A stretch of 10,514 nt of DNA from Ruminococcaceae bacterium UBA5904. GTDB taxonomy: Bacteria > Bacillota > Clostridia > Oscillospirales > Acutalibacteraceae. Both the position numbers and the translations under genes were made by a program. Position 1 is the first letter of the stretch, and the number at the start of each line of letters is the position of its first letter. Below are positions 1-4,879 of the stretch, in pieces. A model generated the notes under the pieces. It was not told the DNA's origin, did no database searches, and saw nothing but the letters and a program-made list of their open reading frames with translations. The stretch lies in NCBI GenBank assembly GCA_002431305.1, contig DJEG01000026.1, forward strand, positions 952 through 11,465, read 5' to 3'.

Positions 1-779
1 TGCGGAAGTCCCCATGTTCCGAGCGATGTAAGAATTACGACGTAGAGAAGTCCGCCGGGGTCGGGGCCGAAGAATGACGCGAATACGCCGGGCTGAGTTG
101 AAACGGATTCGTCCGTTACTTTTGCGAGTGCGTCGAGCGAACCTGTGAATCCGCCGTTTAATTTAAGAACGCCTGCAATAATGAGAACTATGCCGAAGAG
201 CATTATAATGCCCTGAATGAAGTCGTTGATTGCCGTTGCCATGTAACCGCCGGCAATAACGTATACGGCGGTGAGAACAGCCATTATTATAATACAAAGA
301 GAGTAATCAATGCTGAAAGCCATACCGAAAAGTCTCGAAAGACCGTTGTAAAGCGAGGCGGTGTAGGGGATAAGGAATATGAATATAATTACCGAAGCCG
401 CGATTTTCAGTCCCTTGCTGTCAAAACGTTTTTCAAAGAACTGCGGCATTGTCGCAGAACCCAGGTGCTGGGTCATGATTCTCGTTCGTCTGCCGAGTAT
501 TACCCACGCAAGAAGCGAGCCGATAAGTGCGTTGCCTATTCCGACCCATGTTGAAGCCACGCCGAATTTCCATCCGAACTGACCTGCGTAGCCGACGAAT
601 ATAACAGCCGAAAAATACGATGTGCCGTATGCGAACGCTGTAAGCCACGGACCTACTCCGCGCGAACCGAGGACAAAGCCGGAAACGTCATTGCCCTTTT
701 TACGGCAGATAAAGCCGACGGTCAGCATGACCGCGAAGAAAACGACTATCAGGCAGATCAGGAAGATTTTTTCTTTCAT
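1..779 (-). CDS. Sodium:solute symporter (SSS family), C-terminus off the left edge
   Basis: This is a membrane transporter that couples solute uptake to a sodium gradient. The frame stays open from ATG at 779 to the window edge, giving 259 complete residues. Hydrophobic segments lie at about residues 5-25, 44-64, 72-95, 127-145, 158-178 and 188-205. The family motif GGYMATAINDFIQG is at residues 177-190, and the edge sequence GTWGLP (254-259) matches the conserved GxWGxPQ region of PutP-like members. About half of a usual 450-520 residue protein is present. The start is supported by AAAGGAG about 10 nt upstream. The gene is preceded by its own promoter, a tyrosine-rich leader ORF and a terminator, so it is probably regulated by attenuation. 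Family assignment is firm. The substrate is not readable from the protein; the leader suggests tyrosine or another aromatic compound (inference). Confidence 0.9.
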   Translation of the reverse strand, partial: MKEKIFLICLIVVFFAVMLTVGFICRKKGNDVSGFVLGSRGVGPWLTAFAYGTSYFSAVIFVGYAGQFGWKFGVASTWVGIGNALIGSLLAWVILGRRTRIMTQHLGSATMPQFFEKRFDSKGLKIAASVIIFIFLIPYTASLYNGLSRLFGMAFSIDYSLCIIIMAVLTAVYVIAGGYMATAINDFIQGIIMLFGIVLIIAGVLKLNGGFTGSLDALAKVTDESVSTQPGVFASFFGPDPGGLLYVVILTSLGTWGLP

Positions 780-804
780 CTTTTTTCTCTCCTTTTTTTG
801 ACGT

Positions 805-847
805 AAAAAAACGGCTCCGATAAGCGCAAACTTATCAAAGCCGTTTG
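805..847 (-). terminator. Intrinsic terminator (attenuator) in the symporter leader
   Basis: On the minus strand, bases 846-831 pair without interruption with 824-809. This makes a 16-bp stem with two G-U wobbles and a 6-nt loop (830-825). A run of seven T (811-805) begins within the base of the 3' arm. The hairpin ends about 8 nt before the AAAGGAG site of the symporter. It therefore lies inside the 5' leader, downstream of a promoter and a leader ORF, rather than just after the previous gene. Its 5' arm is also the target of an alternative pairing with 884-875. Confidence 0.9.
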
Positions 848-936
848 TTATTCGTCCTAAATCAACGATGTGAGCAAACAGCTTCTACAGTATAATAATA
901 GTAGTAAGAAGTAAACATATTGTTCATCACTGTTTG
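838..936 (-). promoter_or_regulatory. Mutually exclusive leader pairings: protector 1:2 and antiterminator 2:3
   Basis: Four RNA segments can be read on the minus strand. Segment 1 is CAAACAG (936-930), segment 2 is AAGCTGTTTG (884-875), segment 3 is CAAACGGCTT (847-838), and segment 4 is the terminator 3' arm (816-809). Segments 1 and 2 form 7 perfect pairs (936-930 with 881-875). Segments 2 and 3 form 10 pairs with one G-U. Segments 3 and 4 form the base of the terminator. Segments 1 and 3 are near copies, so they compete for segment 2. A ribosome stalled early in the tyrosine run (906-892) leaves segment 2 free to capture segment 3, so transcription continues. A ribosome at the stop codon (864-862) would cover most of segment 2 and let the terminator form. 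Pairings are read directly; the mechanism is inferred from classical attenuators. Confidence 0.78.
862..927 (-). CDS. Tyrosine-rich leader peptide of the symporter attenuator
   Basis: A 21-codon ORF starts at ATG 927 and stops at TGA 864-862. It encodes MNNMFTS, then five consecutive Tyr (codons TAC TAC TAT TAT TAT at 906-892), then TVEAVCSHR. AAAGGA at 943-938 lies 10 nt before the ATG; an in-frame GTG directly before it (930) is an alternative start. The ORF sits about 27 nt into the transcript predicted from the 961-989 promoter and ends 15 nt before the antiterminator/terminator segment. Its layout matches pheL- and trpL-type leader peptides, in which translation speed through codons of the sensed amino acid decides termination. 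The peptide itself probably has no function after synthesis. Five Tyr in a row in 21 residues is unlikely by chance at such a position, but expression is not proven. Confidence 0.78.
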   Translation of the reverse strand: MNNMFTSYYYYYTVEAVCSHR

Positions 937-960
937 TTCCTTTCGTTGTATTTCGTTATG

Positions 961-989
961 ATAATACAATAATTGACGTTAAATGTCAA
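961..989 (-). promoter_or_regulatory. Sigma-A-type promoter of the leader-symporter transcript
   Basis: TTGACA (989-984), a 17-bp spacer and TATTAT (966-961) on the minus strand form a near-consensus vegetative promoter. Transcription would begin near 954, giving a leader of about 175 nt before the symporter ATG. The promoter starts only 15 bp after the stop codon of the preceding gene, so the symporter has its own transcript. Confidence 0.85.
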
Positions 990-990
990 T
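972..990 (-). promoter_or_regulatory. Inverted repeat overlapping the -35 box, possible operator
   Basis: ATTGAC (990-985) and GTCAAT (977-972) form a perfect 6-bp inverted repeat with a 7-bp gap, centred at the downstream edge of the -35 hexamer. This is where a repressor would block RNA polymerase. It could also be a weak 3' hairpin of the upstream gene. It does not match a regulator site I can name. Confidence 0.35.
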
Positions 991-1004
991 AGCAAATTTG
1001 TATT

Positions 1005-1871
1005 TTATTTCAAAAGTTCGTATGTTCTTATAAATACGCATACGGTTTTGTCGTAGTCGGCTATTACGAACTGCATTTTGCCTTCGGGCGTAAATGTAAT
1101 TGTGATACCCTCAGTCTCGCATCCGAACGCGCCCGTTACGTTTCTTGTAAAGCAGTCGGTAATTTCACCCGTGGCGAGGTCTATGCTTCTGACGACCTTT
1201 TTGCCCTTAGGTGTGTTGGGGTCGAGGTTAACATAGAGTTTTCCGTCATGGTAAACTCCGCCCTGTACTCTCTCTATAGGCTCGGAAATGTCGATTTTCT
1301 TTGCAAAGCTCATATCCTCGAGGTTATAAGCGAGAATGTAATCCGAATGATGGAACGGAGAAGTGTAGAGAAGGCCGTTATCGGCGTCGACCGCGCACCA
1401 GGGGATTCCGTCGTTGAGATACGTCTGGTCTACGGCGTAGTACGTTCCGGTGTACTCGAGAGTGTTCTTGTCAAAGAGAAGAACGAGAGGATCGGCGTTG
1501 CTCTTATGCTCGACGGGAGCATAGATCGTATCGCCGTAAAGGCTGATTGCACCGATGTGGTCGTAGCCCTTTTTAGTAAATTCGATGGGAAGTGCGGAGA
1601 GGTTCTTTTGGGTGACTTCGCCCGATTCTGCGTCAATTTTTGCAAGCGCGGTCATGTAGAAAGCCGACATCGCACCGGAAGAATAAAAATATTCTCCGTC
1701 TGTCGCGAGTCCCTGACCTGTTGCGAAAGCCTCGTCAAGAACGTACTGTCTCTGAGAAACAAGCTCGGCGTCGGCATTTGAGGAGGGCATCGGGCTTATA
1801 AGTCCGCATATTCCCGCAAGAATTGCAACGAGAAGAACTTTTGCGCTTTTAAAATAGGAAAGAATCTTCAT
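1005..1871 (-). CDS. Secreted propeller-like protein of unknown function
   Basis: The 288-residue product begins with a typical signal peptide: positive residues at 2-11, a hydrophobic core at about 12-28, and a likely signal peptidase I cut after ADA near residue 35. It has no lipobox and no later membrane segment, so it should be exported. The mature part has repeated short beta-strand stretches of the kind seen in beta-propellers: a hydrophobic strand, a turn such as DADNGLLYTS or HDGKLYVN, then a DxxTG(E)-type turn (IDAESGEV, IDLATGEI). Blade number cannot be counted with confidence. No catalytic motif is recognised. AAAAGGAG lies 8 nt before the ATG. It is upstream of, and on the same strand as, the symporter, but a strong promoter between them argues against strict co-transcription. 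It could be an extracellular binding or sensor protein (inference only). Confidence 0.8.
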   Translation of the reverse strand: MKILSYFKSAKVLLVAILAGICGLISPMPSSNADAELVSQRQYVLDEAFATGQGLATDGEYFYSSGAMSAFYMTALAKIDAESGEVTQKNLSALPIEFTKKGYDHIGAISLYGDTIYAPVEHKSNADPLVLLFDKNTLEYTGTYYAVDQTYLNDGIPWCAVDADNGLLYTSPFHHSDYILAYNLEDMSFAKKIDISEPIERVQGGVYHDGKLYVNLDPNTPKGKKVVRSIDLATGEITDCFTRNVTGAFGCETEGITITFTPEGKMQFVIADYDKTVCVFIRTYELLK

Positions 1872-1902
1872 TTTTTTAGCTCCTTTTAAGGTTTGTAATA
1901 TA

Positions 1903-1931
1903 ATATTATGCTAAATTTAAGAAAATTTCAA
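1903..1931 (-). promoter_or_regulatory. Candidate promoter of the secreted propeller-like gene
   Basis: TTGAAA (1931-1926), a 17-bp spacer and TAATAT (1908-1903) lie on the minus strand in the AT-rich divergent region, followed by AAAAGGAG and the ATG at 1871. The -10 matches only 4 of 6 and the region is so AT-rich that other hexamers are possible. Confidence 0.4.
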
Positions 1932-1947
1932 TATCTTAATATAAATA

Positions 1948-1981
1948 TTGACTTCTTTTTCGGTTTTTTATATGTTACAAT
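1948..1981 (+). promoter_or_regulatory. Candidate promoter of the lipoprotein pair
   Basis: TTGACT (1948-1953) is followed after 17 bp by TATGTT (1971-1976). An overlapping extended -10, TG-T-TACAAT (1973-1981), is the better -10 but is 22 bp from that -35. Either places the start of transcription just before the GGGGTG ribosome binding site at 1988-1993. Confidence 0.45.
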
Positions 1982-2002
1982 TATAAACGGGGTGTATAAA
2001 TT

Positions 2003-2617
2003 ATGAAAAAATATGTTATCCTTGCCGTTACTCTTGCTTTGATTATGTCGGCGTTCGCTTCATGCTCTTCTAAGAAAAATGATTCTGAACCGACCTCGGG
2101 CGATATTGCCTCCGTTTTGGAGAATGAAAGCGTTTCGGGTGATTATTCGAACGTAAGTATAGATTCGAGAGTTCCGATGAAGGCGGGCGAGTGTGAAATT
2201 TACCTTGACGCCGCGCATGACTCGGAGAAAACAGACGGCGACAGTGTTCTGTACTATTCTGATTCAGACCTTGTCATGAAAAAAACGTACAGCGCGGGAA
2301 AACTCGTTTCCAAATCGATATACGGTAATTATGAGATTAAATTTACTTATACATATGATTCAAATAACGTACTGACTGAGGTTTCCGCCTCGGGCGAGGC
2401 GGGCGACGGTTCGTTTACGAAGGCCTCAATAAAATACCGCTCCGATTCGTCGATAAGTTCGTACGCATATCTTTCATATGACAAACAGACGGATAAACAC
2501 GAACTGTATTCTTATGATTTTGATTCGTCGGGCAATCTTATAAAAGGATATGATAATTTCGAATCCTTCAGCGAGGCTTTAAACGGCGCGGTTCTCGGCA
2601 GTTTCGGACTGTCATAA
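2003..2617 (+). CDS. Putative lipoprotein, 204 residues
   Basis: This is an exported lipoprotein of unknown function. Residues 1-20 form a short lipoprotein signal peptide (KK, then a hydrophobic run), and FASC places the lipidated cysteine at residue 21. A serine-, lysine- and acid-rich linker follows. The C-terminal two thirds consist of alternating strands with Tyr-Asp and Ser-Gly turns (for example YTYDSNNVLTEV and YDFDSSGNLIKGY). These resemble the YD/RHS-type or MORN-like beta repeats seen in many Firmicutes surface proteins; this likeness is by eye. The start has GGGGTG about 9 nt upstream. The next lipoprotein follows after 14 nt, so the two are probably one operon. No enzyme motif is visible. 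Confidence 0.8.
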   Translation: MKKYVILAVTLALIMSAFASCSSKKNDSEPTSGDIASVLENESVSGDYSNVSIDSRVPMKAGECEIYLDAAHDSEKTDGDSVLYYSDSDLVMKKTYSAGKLVSKSIYGNYEIKFTYTYDSNNVLTEVSASGEAGDGSFTKASIKYRSDSSISSYAYLSYDKQTDKHELYSYDFDSSGNLIKGYDNFESFSEALNGAVLGSFGLS

Positions 2618-2631
2618 AAGGAGTTTGACAC

Positions 2632-3051
2632 ATGAAAAGATTTATATTGCTTTTGTCAGCTGTTGTTTTGATATTCTGTCTTTGTTCATGCTCCGTCGGT
2701 AATGATAAAGGCGCTCCCGAGCCCGATACCGACTCTCATATAATAGACGACTCTGTAACCTTCAAAACAGAAGACGGCGAGGTTCTTATTGAAGACGGCA
2801 GAAATTATTACATTCTGACGTTTGAAAACGACAGGGTAAAAAGTACCGCATATGCGCTTCATTTCCTCGATCCCGATTCGGCTTCGGCGATGTATGACGC
2901 ATATAAAAAAGATATGGGTTCGCTCTATACGGACGTGCGTCTGGACGGAACATATCTTATATTAACGTATTCGGATAAAAACGAAAATTCGTTAAACGGT
3001 TTAAGCCGTGCGCTCATAGAGCAGACGTACGGGGATAAAATTATTAAATAA
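2632..3051 (+). CDS. Small putative lipoprotein, 139 residues
   Basis: The second gene of the lipoprotein pair encodes a protein with a signal peptide of about 19 residues and a lipobox-like LCSC, making Cys20 the likely lipidation site. A short acidic linker leads to a compact domain of about 100 residues. The visible pattern is beta strands (VLIEDGRNYYILTFENDRV), a helix (DSASAMYDAYKKDM), more strands (DVRLDGTYLILTYS) and a C-terminal helix. No known catalytic motif is recognised. The ribosome binding site AAAAGGAG directly follows the stop codon of the previous gene, which points to co-transcription. A strong terminator follows after about 25 nt. Confidence 0.8.
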   Translation: MKRFILLLSAVVLIFCLCSCSVGNDKGAPEPDTDSHIIDDSVTFKTEDGEVLIEDGRNYYILTFENDRVKSTAYALHFLDPDSASAMYDAYKKDMGSLYTDVRLDGTYLILTYSDKNENSLNGLSRALIEQTYGDKIIK

Positions 3052-3074
3052 AATATTTTGATTTATAATGTCAG

Positions 3075-3113
3075 CGGAACTGTCCGGAAATGTACGGCGG
3101 TTCCGTTTTTTTT
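3075..3113 (+). terminator. Intrinsic terminator after the lipoprotein pair
   Basis: CGGAAC (3075-3080) pairs with GTTCCG (3100-3105). The stem continues inwards through U-G and G-C pairs and CCG/CGG (3084-3086 with 3095-3097) around one bulged base, and is followed by eight T (3106-3113). It separates the lipoprotein unit from the sporulation unit. Confidence 0.88.
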
Positions 3114-3142
3114 GCATTTAATTTATAAGTACTATTTTTTAT

Positions 3143-3186
3143 TCGGTCAAAGTGTGACATATTATACGTTCCTTTTTGCGTATAAT
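3143..3186 (+). promoter_or_regulatory. spoIIG-type promoter with Spo0A-box-like sites
   Basis: A perfect -10 TATAAT (3181-3186) is preceded by GTGACA (3154-3159, 5 of 6 to TTGACA) with an overlong 21-bp spacer. In Bacillus subtilis the spoIIG promoter has a 22-bp spacer and needs phosphorylated Spo0A bound at and above the -35 box. Two 7-of-9 matches to the 0A box TTTGTCRAA are visible: 3143-3151 on the plus strand and 3153-3161 on the minus strand, the latter covering the -35. The predicted leader is only about 15 nt. Spo0A control is inferred from position and the known family pattern. Confidence 0.6.
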
Positions 3187-3207
3187 CTCATTAAGGGCGG
3201 TGAAAAA

Positions 3208-4095
3208 ATGCAGACCGTTTATGTAGATGTTCTTGTTTTACTCAATTCGATAATCAGTTTGTTTTTGATACTGATAACGTCGTCGATTCTGCGCTGTTCC
3301 CCGGGAGCGGGGCGCGTGGCGGCGGGAACGTTCCTCGGCGGAGCGTATTCACTGCTGATATTCGCTCCCGATATGGGCGTTTTTCTGTCTCTCATTGTGA
3401 AAATTCTGCTGTGCGTTTCCGTGGTCTCAGCGGTATTCAAGCCGTCGGGTGTACGTTATCTTATTAAATGTCTCTCGGTTTTCGCCGTTGTGAATTTTGC
3501 TTTTGCGGGACTGATGATGGGTGTTAAGCTTCTCGTTCTTCCCGAGGGGCTTGAGTACAGAAACGGCGCGGTGTATTTTGATTTCGGATTTATTCCGCTG
3601 ATGCTGGCGGTGATTTTATGCTATGTCCTTACTCTTTTATTTAATGCGCTGTCGTCTAAAACGAGGGCTGAGCAGATTTACGACGTTTCACTGCAATCCG
3701 GCGATAAATGCGTGAACTGCCGGGGACTTCTCGACACCGGAAATACTCTTACCGATCCGTTTACGGGCGAGGGAGTTATGGTAATAGATAAAAAGACCGC
3801 CGAGAAGATAGCCGACGGCGATATTCTTAAATTTATCGACAGCGTACATACTGGAAATATCGAATCGGCGGCAGAGAATCATATCAGGGGAACAAGAGTT
3901 CTTCCGTTTTCATCCGTAGGCGGACGCGGGCTTATGCCGTCGTTTCACACGGACAAAATCACGGTAAGCGACGGGAGGAATAAGACGGTTATGGAAAACG
4001 CGGAAATTGCGGTTTCGAAAGAAGAAATTAAAAACGAGGCGGGAATATTGTTAAATCCGTATATGATGAAAGACTTGGGGCGGGGTAACAAATGA
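3208..4095 (+). CDS. spoIIGA: SpoIIGA, pro-sigma-E processing aspartic protease
   Basis: SpoIIGA is the membrane protease that cleaves the pro-sequence of sigma-E in the mother cell early in sporulation, after a signal from the forespore. The 295-residue product is close to the 309 of Bacillus subtilis. Five hydrophobic segments fill residues 1-150, opening with the family-typical MQTVYVDVLVLLNS. The cytoplasmic domain carries GLLDTGN (173-179), equivalent to the LIDSGN motif with the catalytic aspartate, here Asp176. The later PFSSVGGRG matches the conserved PYRGVG region. I chose ATG 3208 because GGGCGGTG lies 5-6 nt upstream and the protein begins like its homologues there; the frame is open further upstream, but that stretch covers the terminator and promoter. 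The stop overlaps the sigE start by 4 bp, so the two are translationally coupled. Confidence 0.95.
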   Translation: MQTVYVDVLVLLNSIISLFLILITSSILRCSPGAGRVAAGTFLGGAYSLLIFAPDMGVFLSLIVKILLCVSVVSAVFKPSGVRYLIKCLSVFAVVNFAFAGLMMGVKLLVLPEGLEYRNGAVYFDFGFIPLMLAVILCYVLTLLFNALSSKTRAEQIYDVSLQSGDKCVNCRGLLDTGNTLTDPFTGEGVMVIDKKTAEKIADGDILKFIDSVHTGNIESAAENHIRGTRVLPFSSVGGRGLMPSFHTDKITVSDGRNKTVMENAEIAVSKEEIKNEAGILLNPYMMKDLGRGNK

Positions 4096-4814
4096 AAATT
4101 ATAAATTTATTAAAAGAAAAGATTTTATATTTAAAAGAGAAGATTATATTCGCACTGTTTTCGGACGATATTTTCTATGTCGGAGGACCGCAGACTCTGC
4201 CCGAACCTCTTAAAAAGAAAGAGGAAGAGGAGTGTATGCTCCGTCTTGCAAACGGCGATGAATCAGTAAGACAGACGCTCATTGTTCATAATTTAAGACT
4301 CGTTGTGTACATAGCAAAAAAATTTGAAAATTCCGGCGTCGGAGTCGAGGATCTCGTTTCGATAGGAACGATAGGTCTGATAAAGGCTGTAAATACGTTC
4401 CGCCCGGATAAGAATATAAAACTTGCGACATACGCGAGCCGGTGCGTTGAAAATGAGATTTTGATGTACTTGAGAAAAACGTCGTCGCTTAAAAACGAGG
4501 TGTCATTTGATGAACCGCTCAATACAGACAGCGACGGAAACGAGCTTCTTCTCTCCGATATTCTGACCTTAGACGATGAGTGCGTCAACAGAAACATAGA
4601 GTCTGAGGATGAGAAAAGAACTCTGATGCGCGTGCTCGACTGCCTTGACGAACGGGAAAGACTGATAATTGATATGCGTTTCGGAATGCGAGGTAACAAA
4701 GAGCATACGCAGAAGGAGGTCGCTGATATAATGGGAATATCCCAAAGCTATATATCCAGACTCGAAAAACGCATAATTTCTACATTAAAAAAAGAAATGG
4801 TGAAATTCGAATAA
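4092..4814 (+). CDS. sigE: Pro-sigma-E, early mother-cell sporulation sigma factor
   Basis: Sigma-E directs RNA polymerase to mother-cell genes after asymmetric division. The 240-residue product (239 in Bacillus subtilis) aligns along its length. An amphipathic, lysine-rich pro-sequence occupies residues 1-28, and FSDDIF/YVGG matches the SpoIIGA cleavage site of the Bacillus protein, so the cut is probably between Phe28 and Tyr29. Region 2 contains NLRLVVYIAKKFEN, VEDLVSIGTIGLIKAV and ATYASRCVENEILMYLR. Region 4 ends in a helix-turn-helix, QKEVADIMGISQSYISRLEKR. The ATG overlaps the spoIIGA stop (ATGA), with GGGGT 7 nt upstream. No terminator is visible after the stop, so transcripts may run into the GPH transporter. 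sigG, which follows sigE in Bacillus, is not here. Confidence 0.97.
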   Translation: MKIINLLKEKILYLKEKIIFALFSDDIFYVGGPQTLPEPLKKKEEEECMLRLANGDESVRQTLIVHNLRLVVYIAKKFENSGVGVEDLVSIGTIGLIKAVNTFRPDKNIKLATYASRCVENEILMYLRKTSSLKNEVSFDEPLNTDSDGNELLLSDILTLDDECVNRNIESEDEKRTLMRVLDCLDERERLIIDMRFGMRGNKEHTQKEVADIMGISQSYISRLEKRIISTLKKEMVKFE

Positions 4815-4819
4815 ACATA

Positions 4820-4849
4820 TTGATATTTGTCTAAGAAATATTGTATAAT
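4820..4849 (+). promoter_or_regulatory. Promoter of the GPH transporter
   Basis: TTGATA (4820-4825), an 18-bp spacer and a perfect TATAAT (4844-4849) lie between sigE and the transporter. The start of transcription would be near 4856, inside the loop of the 4831-4869 inverted repeat, giving a leader of about 25 nt. Confidence 0.65.
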
Positions 4850-4869
4850 ATATAAAACATATTTCTTAG
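4831..4869 (+). promoter_or_regulatory. 11-bp inverted repeat spanning the -10 and reaching the ribosome binding site
   Basis: CTAAGAAATAT (4831-4841) and ATATTTCTTAG (4859-4869) are perfect inverted copies separated by 17 bp that contain the TATAAT box. No T run follows, so it is not a terminator. The right arm takes in the first bases of the AGGGTGAT ribosome binding site (4868-4875). As DNA it could be an operator. In RNA read through from sigE it would partly hide the ribosome binding site, while transcripts from the local promoter lack the left arm and stay open. Confidence 0.6.
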
Positions 4870-4879
4870 GGTGATGTAC

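Noticed and set aside
805..847. Hairpin as an ordinary 3' terminator of the secreted propeller-like gene
   Set aside because: It lies about 160 bases after that gene's stop, downstream of a near-consensus promoter and a translatable leader ORF, and only 8 nt before the symporter ribosome binding site. It may also stop read-through, but its position fits a leader attenuator better.
780..954. T-box riboswitch in the symporter leader
   Set aside because: I see no T-box consensus (TGGNACCGCG-like sequence) and the leader is short for a T-box; the Tyr-rich ORF explains the terminator better.
1248..1781. Long plus-strand ORF (177 codons) opposite the secreted propeller-like gene
   Set aside because: It lies wholly antisense to a gene with a clear signal peptide and ribosome binding site, and its translation shows no domain or start signal.
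3058..3207. N-terminal extension of SpoIIGA by 50 residues
   Set aside because: This stretch contains the terminator at 3075-3113 and the promoter at 3143-3186, and homologues begin at the residue encoded at 3208.
4286..4699. Minus-strand ORF of 137 codons opposite sigE
   Set aside because: It is antisense to the highly conserved sigE sequence and is rich in Ser and Arg, as expected of a shadow frame.
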